In this document: positions 26,086 to 34,848 of the stretch, piece after piece | Position numbering within the stretch: position 1 is the first letter of the stretch | Layout of the letters: every line of letters begins with the position of its first letter | From: RGIG5612 sp045598285 | GTDB taxonomy: Bacteria > Bacillota > Clostridia > Lachnospirales > Lachnospiraceae | DNA length: 64,000 bases | Assembly: GCA_045598285.1 (NCBI GenBank) | Contig: JAZLLU010000036.1 | Location: 62,001-126,000, forward strand | Direction of reading: 5' to 3' | Translations under genes and position numbers: made by a program | The notes under the pieces: generated by a model | The model's input: the letters and a program-made list of their open reading frames with translations, nothing else | Database searches by the model: none | What the model was told of the DNA's origin: nothing

Positions 26086-27501
26086 TTAGATAGTGCTGAA
26101 CATTGGCCAAAATTTCATTAACAGATAACCCAAAATAGTTGTAAGGACGATGGCCATAATTTCAAAAAGGATTCCTTTTATCAGCATATATTTCGGTTTT
26201 AGGCCATAGCCAACAGGAATGGCACGTATTGAAGTCGGAAGCAAATAAGAAAGGTTAATTCCAATAGCAGTGATGTAGATATATGGGATTGGATTCCCCC
26301 CAATTCCCTGAATAATGCTAATTACAATAGGAGTTACCACCGACGCAGTAGCAGTGTTGCTGGTAACATCAGATAGTAAGATAGTAATAAGGGAGATAAT
26401 AAATATTGTTCCTAATCCGCCTGTAAGGTTTGCTTTAGATACGGCTTCACCAATCATATCAGCCGCGCCGCTTTCGTTAATTAAAGTTCCTAAAGCGAGG
26501 CCTCCAGCGAAAACAAATATCATTTCCCATACAACCTTCACTTGCGCGCTCTTCCATTCAATTAGCCTTGTTCCATTTTTGCGTGTAAACATAAAGGCTA
26601 AGAGGGCACAGACAGCAAAAGCATAAGCTGGCTTCAAGCCAGGAAGAATATCTTGGTATAAACTGCGCGTGAAGGAAAGTAAAGTAGCTACAATAAAGAG
26701 TACTAAAGCGATAATCTCTTCTTTCTTCATTGGAGGCATTTTCTTATATTCCTGGATGAAAAATTCTCGGGAACCAGGTAAAGTATCGCCCTTTTTACAG
26801 AACAAGAAAAGCAATAGAATATTGCCGACAGTCAATATTATAAAAATCGGTAAGAAACGAATAATCCAGGAAGAGAACATATATTCCTGGCCCGTTACTT
26901 GAGCAAGGTAATCAGTAATAACAAGGTTCATGGCACCACCTAAAGGAGTTAAAAGACCTCCAACGCCGATAGCATAAACGATAGTTAAAAGAATTAAAGA
27001 GCCCTTCTTGCTGGTACGTATGTCTTTTTCGCCGACATAATTAAGCATTGAAACGGCTATTGGAACAATAGCTGCGCATACAACTGCATTCGGAATAATA
27101 GCAGATAAAAGAGCACAAAGAACAAACCAGAATGCAACCTGAGTACGCATTTTTTCTCCAATCAAAGATAGAATCTTTGCGGAAATACGATGGTCAAGCC
27201 CAGTTTCAGTCCAAACGGCTGTCAGAATAGAAGCGCTAAATAAGAGCACGATAGTCTCAGAAGCATAGTTAGCAATTACTGAAGACATAGGAGCCATTGC
27301 TATCAATGCATTTACGCAGACAGGAACCAAGGCAGTTACGGCAAAGTCAACGGGTGCCGTAACCCACCAAAACGCTGTCCATAAAACTACGCCGATTGCT
27401 CCGCGAGCTGCAACCGTTGAAAACAAGGATTCAGGTAAGACAAACAGACACAGCAAAAAAAGAACTGGTCCGATAATAAGTGTAATAAGTCTCTTTTTCA
27501 T
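26086..27501 (-). CDS. SLC13/DASS-type anion (carboxylate) transporter
   Basis: A 471-residue polytopic protein of the divalent anion:Na+ symporter type, whose members import succinate, citrate, malate or sulfate. Hallmarks are NAVVCAAIVPIA in the first half, the GGAMNLVITDYL segment, and the SNTATASVVTPIVI substrate/Na+ motif in the second half. The ATG overlaps the carrier-protein TGA as ATGA, so expression is coupled. Its place inside a dlt-like operon is the key oddity: it could supply the acid used by the adjacent ligase. Export is an alternative. Confidence 0.8.
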   Translation of the reverse strand: MKKRLITLIIGPVLFLLCLFVLPESLFSTVAARGAIGVVLWTAFWWVTAPVDFAVTALVPVCVNALIAMAPMSSVIANYASETIVLLFSASILTAVWTETGLDHRISAKILSLIGEKMRTQVAFWFVLCALLSAIIPNAVVCAAIVPIAVSMLNYVGEKDIRTSKKGSLILLTIVYAIGVGGLLTPLGGAMNLVITDYLAQVTGQEYMFSSWIIRFLPIFIILTVGNILLLFLFCKKGDTLPGSREFFIQEYKKMPPMKKEEIIALVLFIVATLLSFTRSLYQDILPGLKPAYAFAVCALLAFMFTRKNGTRLIEWKSAQVKVVWEMIFVFAGGLALGTLINESGAADMIGEAVSKANLTGGLGTIFIISLITILLSDVTSNTATASVVTPIVISIIQGIGGNPIPYIYITAIGINLSYLLPTSIRAIPVGYGLKPKYMLIKGILFEIMAIVLTTILGYLLMKFWPMFSTI

Positions 27502-27719
27502 TTAAGCACCTCAATCATTTCCCATATGGCTTCAATGGATTGAAAATATTTCGGCTGAATATATTCCATAGAAATCGAAATATCAAATTCCTCCTCTAAA
27601 AGGCCGACTAGCGTTACAATGCTAACAGAATCCATAAGCCCACTGTCTATAAGTGTTTTTTCTTGGTCAAAATCAATATCAGGCCAGTTTTCTTCTAAAA
27701 GTTCTTTTAATCGATCCAT
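27498..27719 (-). CDS. DltC-like acyl carrier protein
   Basis: A 73-residue four-helix carrier protein. The phosphopantetheine attachment motif is DSGLMDSVS with Ser31, followed by EEEFDISISMEYIQPKYFQSI, a pattern close to DltC. In such systems the carrier holds the activated acyl group as a thioester and presents it to the MBOAT protein. AAAGGACG precedes the ATG. It lies between the MBOAT and transporter genes. Confidence 0.88.
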   Translation of the reverse strand: MDRLKELLEENWPDIDFDQEKTLIDSGLMDSVSIVTLVGLLEEEFDISISMEYIQPKYFQSIEAIWEMIEVLK

Positions 27720-27732
27720 ATTTTACGTCCTT

Positions 27733-29316
27733 TCAAAATCCGGCATAGATAAAGTCTGCTATATTATGCGTTGGTCCATACATGCCAAAAATTAGTATAA
27801 TATAAATTGCTGCAAAATAAATAATCCAACGGAAGAAAATATTTTGCTTTGCTATAGTTTCTCGAATATGCATACGTTCTTGTAACATGGAAACAGCCCA
27901 TAAAGTGATAAAGCCAAACAGGATAATCACAAAATCTTTTGCTTCCATTCCAAAAGTAAAAATATGTTGAGCATTCAGATTGGAAAAAGCCAGGTTGGAA
28001 AAAGTTTGCTTAAAAATACTGAAGGCCGCAGTTACGCTTTCTGCACGGAAAAAAACTCTTCCGATACAACATAAAGCAAAAGTTCTGACCATCTGGAAAA
28101 GTTTCCAACCGAAAGTATCAGTTTGAATTTTAAGAGCAATGGTCATTTTCTTAAAGGTGCCTTCTAGTAAAGTTCCACCAATGATTAAGAATGCATGGAA
28201 CAGGCCCCAGATTACAAAGGTCCAAGAGGCACCGTGCCATAAGCCAGTACACAGCCATACAATCAAAGTAGGGAAGCAAGTAGCAAATAATTCGCCTGCT
28301 TTTTTGCAATTTTTTTCCTTCGCTTTTTTCTTGACTTTTTTTACCAGCGAAGAAACGGAAATCGGCAGATAAATATAATCTTTAAACCATCCCATAAGGG
28401 ACATGTGCCATCGACGCCAGAATTCCGGCATGGTTTTTGAAAAATACGGATGATTGAAATTCTGGGTTAGTTTGATTCCCAACATTTCTGAAATACCGGT
28501 AACGATGTCAATGCAACCGGAAAAGTCTGCATAAATCTGAATGGAATAAAAAACAGTAGCAACAATAAAAATTACGCCAGTATAGTCTTTCCATCCGTTG
28601 TAAATAGTATCTACAAATAATCCTAAGCGATCGGCAATTACCAATTTTTTTATTAAACCCCATAATGCTAACTGGGCGCCATATGTTAGATTTTCATAAG
28701 AAAATTTTACGCCATTTTCAATTTGAGGTTTAATGGTATCGTATCGGTCAATTGGCCCTTGAACTACATGTGGGAAGTAAGACAGATAAACGGAAAACAG
28801 TAATAGATTCTTCTCTGCTGGATAACGTCTCCAAAAAATGTCCAGTAGGTAACTGACTGCCATAAATGTATAAAAAGATATTCCGATAGGCAAAATTATG
28901 CGAAAGGTAGGGATAGAAGGAATGGATAAAGCCTTCAGTAAACTGTTCAGATTATTGGATAAAAATGTGGCATATTTACATACAACTAACACGCCAACTA
29001 TGCAAATAAAAGCTAAAATTAGATAAACCCTGGCCTTTGCTTTATAACTAGTTTTAATTTCTTTCTTTTGAGAGGATAAAGTACAGCATTCTAATTCGGT
29101 TGCTTCTTTTTTCCATAAAGAGCCTAGCTTTAGACCACAAAAATATGTAATCAAAATGGTGAATAAAATAAACGGTAAATATTTTGGGGAAGTCAAAACA
29201 AAGAAGGCGATATTTGCCAATAAAAGGACATACTTTTGCCCCTTCCTGCCTACGATGTAATATAGCAGGATGGTTACAGCAGCAAACAGCATAAATTGTA
29301 AAGAACAGTAGTTCAT
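27733..29316 (-). CDS. MBOAT family O-acyltransferase (DltB/AlgI-like)
   Basis: A 527-residue membrane-bound O-acyltransferase that passes an acyl group from the cytoplasmic carrier through the membrane. The family signatures are WRRWHMSLMGWFKDYIYLP near 300 and GLWHGASWTFVIWG near 360, with the invariant His. It is longer than typical DltB (about 400) because of a Lys-rich cytoplasmic loop (about 325-345) and an extra loop near residue 75. AAGGAAC precedes the ATG. It starts 27 bases after the SGNH gene. Confidence 0.9.
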   Translation of the reverse strand: MNYCSLQFMLFAAVTILLYYIVGRKGQKYVLLLANIAFFVLTSPKYLPFILFTILITYFCGLKLGSLWKKEATELECCTLSSQKKEIKTSYKAKARVYLILAFICIVGVLVVCKYATFLSNNLNSLLKALSIPSIPTFRIILPIGISFYTFMAVSYLLDIFWRRYPAEKNLLLFSVYLSYFPHVVQGPIDRYDTIKPQIENGVKFSYENLTYGAQLALWGLIKKLVIADRLGLFVDTIYNGWKDYTGVIFIVATVFYSIQIYADFSGCIDIVTGISEMLGIKLTQNFNHPYFSKTMPEFWRRWHMSLMGWFKDYIYLPISVSSLVKKVKKKAKEKNCKKAGELFATCFPTLIVWLCTGLWHGASWTFVIWGLFHAFLIIGGTLLEGTFKKMTIALKIQTDTFGWKLFQMVRTFALCCIGRVFFRAESVTAAFSIFKQTFSNLAFSNLNAQHIFTFGMEAKDFVIILFGFITLWAVSMLQERMHIRETIAKQNIFFRWIIYFAAIYIILIFGMYGPTHNIADFIYAGF

Positions 29317-29343
29317 ATTAAAAGTTCCTTATCAGCAAGTCGG

Positions 29344-30681
29344 CTATTCTTCGGATGGGACAAAACAATAGCCTAAATAGTTACAGTTTCCGTATATTTC
29401 TTTGCCATTTTCCCTGCGGCTGGCAACGACCGCATAAGTATAAATTTTCTTCGGATTTGCATCAAAGTCCATATAAGAACAAGTACCATCAAGAGATGCA
29501 ATTCTTTCCCAAGAGCCTTCATTTTCCTTTCGATAAAGATAATAATTTTCTGCATTTTGCAGTGGCTCCCATTCAACCTCAATACTGTTGGTATAGGTTG
29601 TTATTTTGGTAATTTTTGGAGCAGCTAGAGAATTATCTCTTTCACAAAAATTGCGTTCGAAATCAAATGTATATGGCGTAATTAACTTTAGATATTCGTC
29701 ATAGGAATCATTCCAGCTATCATCTGGATTAAGACCTCTTTTATCTATAAAATTATAATTTTCTTTAAGGTAATCACATAACATACTTGTAAATTTGACG
29801 GAGCCGTGAATGTTAGTATGAGCCCAGTCATAGTAATCACAAGTTATATCTAACTGAAGTTCATCAATTGGGTCAGTTAAATTCAGAACTGGAAAACCAG
29901 CTTTTGTTACTAAGTCAGCAAGATAGTTAAGTTGTTCTTGATTTTTTGTTGATGACGCAGGCTGCGGAGAAACTACAAAAAGAACATTCAAATTATTGGT
30001 TTTGCAATAATCTAAAAGGTCATGTGAAACAGCAATTAGGTCTTCATCTAAAGCTGACTTGCTTGTAACTGGTTTTGCTATCGGGGTATAATCTGTCTGG
30101 CCAGTTAAATAATAATCAAAATACATACTACTTTTATAATCTGGATAGTTTTCTGTTAGGAAAACATCATCAATTCGATCTAAATCAGAGTGAAAACGGA
30201 TGATGGGAAAATAATATTCTAGTTTGTCAAAAACTGAGCCGGAAATTTGACTGGATGCGTTATGAATAAACGAGATTTTTTTTGGAGTATCCGGGTAGTA
30301 ATCTACAAGAAAATGAATGGAATTATAAGATAAATTTTCTTTTTTTAATGCATTTAATGAAACAATATAAAGAGAATCTGGCTGAGCGTCGTGAGCATCT
30401 GCTAACATTGCTTTTACAGATTTTGCTGGCATTAAAGACACAGAATAAGAAAAGACTTTATAGCCAGTCTGATTCCAGGCCAGAAGAGGATTCCAAAAAG
30501 AATAAGTTGCGCTAGAACCTATATAAACAGCATCCAGGGAATCTTTTTCTTTCGAAAATGATTTATACATAGAAGCGTTGGAAATTTCACCAAAACGAAA
30601 CAATTTTTGAATAACGAGAAAACTGCATACTAAAAGAACCATGAAAACAATTGTTCTAATTATTTTGCGGATCTTAGACAT
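29344..30681 (-). CDS. membrane-anchored SGNH-like protein with Fn3-like C-terminus (DltD position)
   Basis: A 445-residue protein with one N-terminal membrane helix (about 9-27). A GSS motif near residue 56 and DWAHTNIHG near 284 resemble the Ser and Asp-x-x-His of DltD/AlgJ-type SGNH proteins, which complete O-acyl transfer outside the membrane. Residues about 355-440 look like a fibronectin type III or similar beta domain, which is unusual for this role and could bind the polymer. I use the ATG at 30681, preceded by AAGGAAGAG; a longer frame from 30900 would run through the promoter. It is the first gene of the minus-strand operon. Confidence 0.78.
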   Translation of the reverse strand: MSKIRKIIRTIVFMVLLVCSFLVIQKLFRFGEISNASMYKSFSKEKDSLDAVYIGSSATYSFWNPLLAWNQTGYKVFSYSVSLMPAKSVKAMLADAHDAQPDSLYIVSLNALKKENLSYNSIHFLVDYYPDTPKKISFIHNASSQISGSVFDKLEYYFPIIRFHSDLDRIDDVFLTENYPDYKSSMYFDYYLTGQTDYTPIAKPVTSKSALDEDLIAVSHDLLDYCKTNNLNVLFVVSPQPASSTKNQEQLNYLADLVTKAGFPVLNLTDPIDELQLDITCDYYDWAHTNIHGSVKFTSMLCDYLKENYNFIDKRGLNPDDSWNDSYDEYLKLITPYTFDFERNFCERDNSLAAPKITKITTYTNSIEVEWEPLQNAENYYLYRKENEGSWERIASLDGTCSYMDFDANPKKIYTYAVVASRRENGKEIYGNCNYLGYCFVPSEE

Positions 30682-30721
30682 AATTTTCTCTTCCTTAAAT
30701 AGTTGGTTTAAGTAATTATAT

Positions 30722-30730
30722 ATTATATCA
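30722..30730 (-). promoter_or_regulatory. promoter of the dlt-like operon
   Basis: On the minus strand TGA followed by TATAAT (complement of 30722-30727) forms an extended -10 about 40 bases before the first gene. The -35 is weak. It is divergent from the surface-protein promoter 60 bases away. Confidence 0.5.
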
Positions 30731-30786
30731 CTTTTTCCTTGCAATATCATAGAAGCAAAATTACACCATATAAAAATTGTCTTTAT

Positions 30787-30815
30787 TTGTCCAAAAATAT
30801 TAAATATGGTAAAAT
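30787..30815 (+). promoter_or_regulatory. promoter of the large surface protein
   Basis: TTGTCC (30787-30792) and TAAAAT (30810-30815), 17 bases apart, about 50 bases upstream of the start codon. Confidence 0.6.
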
Positions 30816-30866
30816 ATATGGGCATATTTATGACTAATTGTAAAACAAAAAAAGGAAGAGGATGCG

Positions 30867-33800
30867 ATGAAAAAGAAAATAGCACTATTTTTATTAACAA
30901 TTATTTTTCTAGCTGGAATTATTGTCGCAATTCCTCTAAATCCTCAAGCACTGCAGCAAACTTATTATGTAACTTTAGGTGGAACTATAAACATAACAGG
31001 CTCAAATTATGGCGATAATTCATCATGGAAATCAGATAATAATGCTTTGGTAGTTACTGCAGATGGCAATAATGCAATTCTTTGGGCTAAAAGCACATAT
31101 ACCAATAGTATCAAAGTAACTCATTCAAATAATCAGCGTTCTGAAAGCTGTAATGTTAAAATAATTGATAATATTTCTCTGAATAAAACAAATATAAATC
31201 TTTCTGTTGGTGGCACACAGACTTTGGAAGTGACGGGTCTAGATACATCTCATAGTGATCAAATAACTGCTTTTTACAGTAGCGATACTTCTGTTGCTAC
31301 TGTTTCAGCAAGTAATAGTATAGGAACAATCGAAGCTAAAGGTGGTGGTGAAACCACAATAATAGTAAAAACAAAATTTGGTGGATATGCTACTTGCAAA
31401 GTTAGCGTTCCGGGAGTAGCTCTTAATAAAACAAGTATTCAAAAATTTGTTGGTGAAAGTGCAACAATAAGAGCAAAGTTGTATGGCGATGAAGTTATTG
31501 CAACAGAAGGGGAATGTTATAGTGATGAAACAGATGTTGTAGAAATAAGTCGGATAGGAGAAACCGATGAATTTAAACTTGAGTTTAAAACGGTTGGCAC
31601 AACTAATATTCATGTAAAAACAGCAAACAATTTAATAGCGACATGCCAAGTAGAGGTTATTAATGCATTAGATAAAACAGCAAAGTGGTTAGAAGAAGGA
31701 AAAGAAGCTGAGATAGAAATAAGTACTCACAGGTCGAATGTAGAAACTATAGATCATCCAAGAGTTTTATTCTTGGGAAGCTTATGTAGCGCACATGATT
31801 TAAAAGGTTCTACTGTTAAAAATGCTATTAACGCTATTGCTCAAAAGGCAACAGTTGACTATAGACTTTTTGGAATGAATGTATCGCTTAAGTATGCTGA
31901 TGATCCAGTAGAGGGAACATTAGAATATGGTAATCACCTTGATAACGACTTTGCACTTCGAAGTGGATACCATTCTTCAGGATTATATTTTGCTGATGTA
32001 ATTAATACATTGGGAGACGATATAGATAAATATGACTTGATTGTCATGGAATTTGATGGACTTAGAACGGGATTTGTTTGGGGAGAAAATGGAACAAACG
32101 AATCCGTAAAGACAAGAAAAGAATTACTGACTCGTTTACAAGAATGCTATAAGCATAGTGCATATAATGCAAAGTATGGTGATGGCCCAATTACAGATCC
32201 TGATGCCAATAACCTTGATGAAGTTGAAGATTATTTTGCTCAGGCTTCATTAAAATTAAAAGAATTTTATGATAATAATAAAGTAGTATGGTTAGTGCCT
32301 GAAAAGAAAGAAGCATATGAAGCTGGTATAACCATTGGTGCATATTACATGTATGATGATAAATATATAGTTGATCGTAAGACGTATGATTTTTGCCGTA
32401 TGTACGCGTACGATACAATGGCGCTGTTAGCACCAGAAGATTGGTTGGCTAAAGATGATAGTGGCAATTACATTGCAAAAAAGAGATTAGGCGTAATTGA
32501 TAGTAAATATGTTTCAACATATGATTTTTCAAAAAATAGTTATGATTCAAAAAAAACATATATTAAATTTTTTGATGAAGAATGTAAAAAGTATGTAGAA
32601 AGATGTAAAGAAAAACAATATAGTGACGCAAACACATCGGGTATGTGGACAGTATATGGAAATGCATCAATAGTCCAAAACATGCTTGAGACAAAGTCGT
32701 CGGAAATTGCGGATATTACAAGACTTGAATTATCAGATGTAATAACATCCGGATTTACGGTAAAAAGTGTTTCGGGTTATAAAAACGGAAGTTCAACACC
32801 AATAGCTACATATAAGCCTGGTGATAAACAATCGGGAGACTTTAAGGTTGATTTTGATACAGACGACAATGGCAATGAAAAGATAGTTGGTACATTTAAG
32901 TTTAGAACAGATGATTCGCAAGATGTTAAGATGAAAATCGTCATCACACCTAAAGATACTATGATAAGAAATGGGATAAATAGTTATCTTGTTTTGGGAA
33001 AAGATGGTAAATATAAAATAAAGACAAATGAAGGCAGCGCTAGAGCGGACTATTACAATGGAACAAATACACTAGTTTCATCAAATACGGTTGAAACACC
33101 TTTACTTGATGAACCTCGTTTAAGAGTTACAAAAGAACTTGAAGCAGGTACACCAACAGAAGATAGAATGCCAGGAGATACAATCAACTATATAATTAAT
33201 ATCGAAAATGTTGGAACAGAAGAAATAACGGAAATAAAGCTTATTGATGCATTAGCAGGTTATACAAAAGCAACAAGCATAACAAAATTTCAGACGAGCG
33301 AAGAAACAGATATTACAAGAGAATCTCTTGCTTCGGGTGCTAATGTAACCATAATAATTCCTTATGAAATAAAAGCTGCCGACGTAGTAGATGGAAAAAT
33401 ACAAAACAGCGTTAGCGTTACGGGAAAAGTTGGAGGGGAAGAAGTAACAGCAACTGATGTAACGGGAAAAGATTTAAATAATGAAATTCATATTAAACCA
33501 GGAGAGAATATCCCAGTAAGGTATGTTGTTCATTATTATTTAAACGGAACGACAACACGTTTAACAGACGATACAACAGGTTTATCAACATATGGCCAAA
33601 GTCTTGAGACAACAGCAAAAATAATTGAAGGATATACGGTTGTCGGTGACAGTTCAAAAACCATAGAAACACTTGCGCTTGAAGATAATATAATCAAATA
33701 TTATTATTACCAGAATATTACGGTTTCAGGAAAAGATGTTATTAAACAATATGACGGATACACTCATAAATCTGAAGGATATGATGTAGAAGATAAAGAT

Positions 33801-34421
33801 AATAATCTGTTATATGACATAAAATTTTCTGATCCGGTAGAGACAACGAGTGACCTTGTTGTTACAACTGGAGAGAAAAAATATGTGGGAAACTATGTTG
33901 CTTTAATTCCTAAGGAATTAGTAGGAAAAACCGATAAAACAAATACATATTATGTAACAGCGGTTAAGAACGGAAGCTTAAAAATCACACCGCCAGAAAC
34001 AGACTATTTTATCCAAAAGACACATGAAGATGGAAAATATGATGAGGGTGATGAAATAGAATTTACTATAACGGTAATGAATGTATATGATAGGGATAGA
34101 ACAATTAAGATTGAAGAACTTCCAGGTGTTACATTGGAACAAGATATATTTGAGAAAGTTCCTTCTGGCGAAAGCATTACCGCAAAAGCAAAATATACCG
34201 TCGTAGAAGAAGATAAAGAAACAGGAAAATATAAGAATACGGCCAAGATTTCCTTCTCAGATATTGATGAAACCTTTACAGTAGAGGATTTGGTTAATAC
34301 TATAGTTAAGAAGAATCCTATCACGGCTGATTTTAATCATTTGTTAATATACTGGCTTTTAGCATTAGCAGCGGTTGTAGTTATGGAAATAGTTGTTTAT
34401 ACAGAAAAGAAGAAAAAATAA
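30867..34421 (+). CDS. large cell-surface protein with Ig-like, DUF11-like and MucBP-like domains
   Basis: A 1184-residue exported protein. A signal peptide (1-27) is followed by two or three BIG_2-like Ig domains (about 30-270; repeats of the form LNKTNINLSVGGTQTLEVTG). An unassigned alpha/beta domain (about 290-560) has PRVLFLGSL and YDLIVMEFDGLRTG, perhaps a degenerate von Willebrand A fold without a clear metal site. A DUF11-like domain (about 750-870), a MucBP-like segment with TTGLSTYGQSLETTAKIIEGY (about 885-950) and a second DUF11-like unit follow. The C-terminus is NPITAD, a membrane helix and KKKK, a likely variant sortase signal. GGAAGAGG precedes the ATG. An adhesin or pilus-tip role is inferred. 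Confidence 0.8.
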   Translation: MKKKIALFLLTIIFLAGIIVAIPLNPQALQQTYYVTLGGTINITGSNYGDNSSWKSDNNALVVTADGNNAILWAKSTYTNSIKVTHSNNQRSESCNVKIIDNISLNKTNINLSVGGTQTLEVTGLDTSHSDQITAFYSSDTSVATVSASNSIGTIEAKGGGETTIIVKTKFGGYATCKVSVPGVALNKTSIQKFVGESATIRAKLYGDEVIATEGECYSDETDVVEISRIGETDEFKLEFKTVGTTNIHVKTANNLIATCQVEVINALDKTAKWLEEGKEAEIEISTHRSNVETIDHPRVLFLGSLCSAHDLKGSTVKNAINAIAQKATVDYRLFGMNVSLKYADDPVEGTLEYGNHLDNDFALRSGYHSSGLYFADVINTLGDDIDKYDLIVMEFDGLRTGFVWGENGTNESVKTRKELLTRLQECYKHSAYNAKYGDGPITDPDANNLDEVEDYFAQASLKLKEFYDNNKVVWLVPEKKEAYEAGITIGAYYMYDDKYIVDRKTYDFCRMYAYDTMALLAPEDWLAKDDSGNYIAKKRLGVIDSKYVSTYDFSKNSYDSKKTYIKFFDEECKKYVERCKEKQYSDANTSGMWTVYGNASIVQNMLETKSSEIADITRLELSDVITSGFTVKSVSGYKNGSSTPIATYKPGDKQSGDFKVDFDTDDNGNEKIVGTFKFRTDDSQDVKMKIVITPKDTMIRNGINSYLVLGKDGKYKIKTNEGSARADYYNGTNTLVSSNTVETPLLDEPRLRVTKELEAGTPTEDRMPGDTINYIINIENVGTEEITEIKLIDALAGYTKATSITKFQTSEETDITRESLASGANVTIIIPYEIKAADVVDGKIQNSVSVTGKVGGEEVTATDVTGKDLNNEIHIKPGENIPVRYVVHYYLNGTTTRLTDDTTGLSTYGQSLETTAKIIEGYTVVGDSSKTIETLALEDNIIKYYYYQNITVSGKDVIKQYDGYTHKSEGYDVEDKDNNLLYDIKFSDPVETTSDLVVTTGEKKYVGNYVALIPKELVGKTDKTNTYYVTAVKNGSLKITPPETDYFIQKTHEDGKYDEGDEIEFTITVMNVYDRDRTIKIEELPGVTLEQDIFEKVPSGESITAKAKYTVVEEDKETGKYKNTAKISFSDIDETFTVEDLVNTIVKKNPITADFNHLLIYWLLALAAVVVMEIVVYTEKKKK

Positions 34422-34484
34422 AAAAATTGCAAATTTAAGCGGAATTAAGTTTAAAAATTTTCCATAAAAACCTCTATCAACCCC

Positions 34485-34603
34485 TTGCATTTAATGGGGA
34501 GTGTGTAGAATAGAGATATAAAAGGAGCTACCGATAGACGGTTAGCACTGAAAGTTTTTAGTTACAAAAGTAACCGTGCTTTAGGACAGAACGGTTACTT
34601 TTT
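34485..34603 (+). ncRNA. possible antisense sRNA with terminator (type I antitoxin-like)
   Basis: TTGCAT (34485-34490) and TAGAAT (34506-34511), with a short 15-base spacer, precede a segment starting AAAGGAGCTACCG. This contains the small stem CTACCG/CGGTTAG and ends with a strong terminator (AAGTAACCGT 34568-34577, ACGGTTACTT 34591-34600, then T). A transcript of about 85 bases would overlap the 3' end of the small hydrophobic frame on the minus strand, the usual layout of type I toxin-antitoxin pairs. The terminator also serves the surface-protein gene. Confidence 0.4.
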
Positions 34604-34756
34604 GCTTTTTACAGAAACTATAATTATGATAATCGTTAAGATAACCATAATAATAAAGAACAAATCATGCTCCGCAAAAGACCGCGGAGGCGGTCTTTGA
34701 TTATAAAAAATGTCAAAAATTGCCACCAAAACAGTAGCAAATAGCAGAAAAATCAC
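34595..34756 (-). CDS. small hydrophobic peptide, candidate type I toxin
   Basis: A frame of up to 53 codons from a GTG at 34756, or 17 codons from an ATG at 34648, ends at 34595. It encodes hydrophobic stretches (VIFLLFATVLVAIF, then MVILTIIIIIVSV) and a basic end KSKK, like small membrane toxins. No convincing Shine-Dalgarno site is visible. A perfect 9-bp hairpin (34677-34685 with 34690-34698) lies inside the longer frame. The opposite strand carries a short terminated transcript. Start and function are uncertain. Confidence 0.35.
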   Translation of the reverse strand: MIFLLFATVLVAIFDIFYNQRPPPRSFAEHDLFFIIMVILTIIIIIVSVKSKK

Positions 34757-34798
34757 GGTTATTTTAAGAAGTTTTGGTTTTATGAAATAGATATAAAA

Positions 34799-34807
34799 TG
34801 GTATAAT
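34799..34807 (+). promoter_or_regulatory. extended -10 promoter of mcrB
   Basis: TGG followed by TATAAT (34802-34807), about 42 bases before mcrB. The -35 is weak (TTATGA at 34779-34784). Confidence 0.55.
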
Positions 34808-34848
34808 TTATATACAATCTTTATATAAAAAATAAGAGAGGAGCTATT

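Noticed and set aside
30682..30900. 73-residue N-terminal extension of the SGNH protein
   Set aside because: It overlaps the divergent promoters and the start of the surface-protein gene; the ATG at 30681 has a good ribosome-binding site directly before a membrane anchor.
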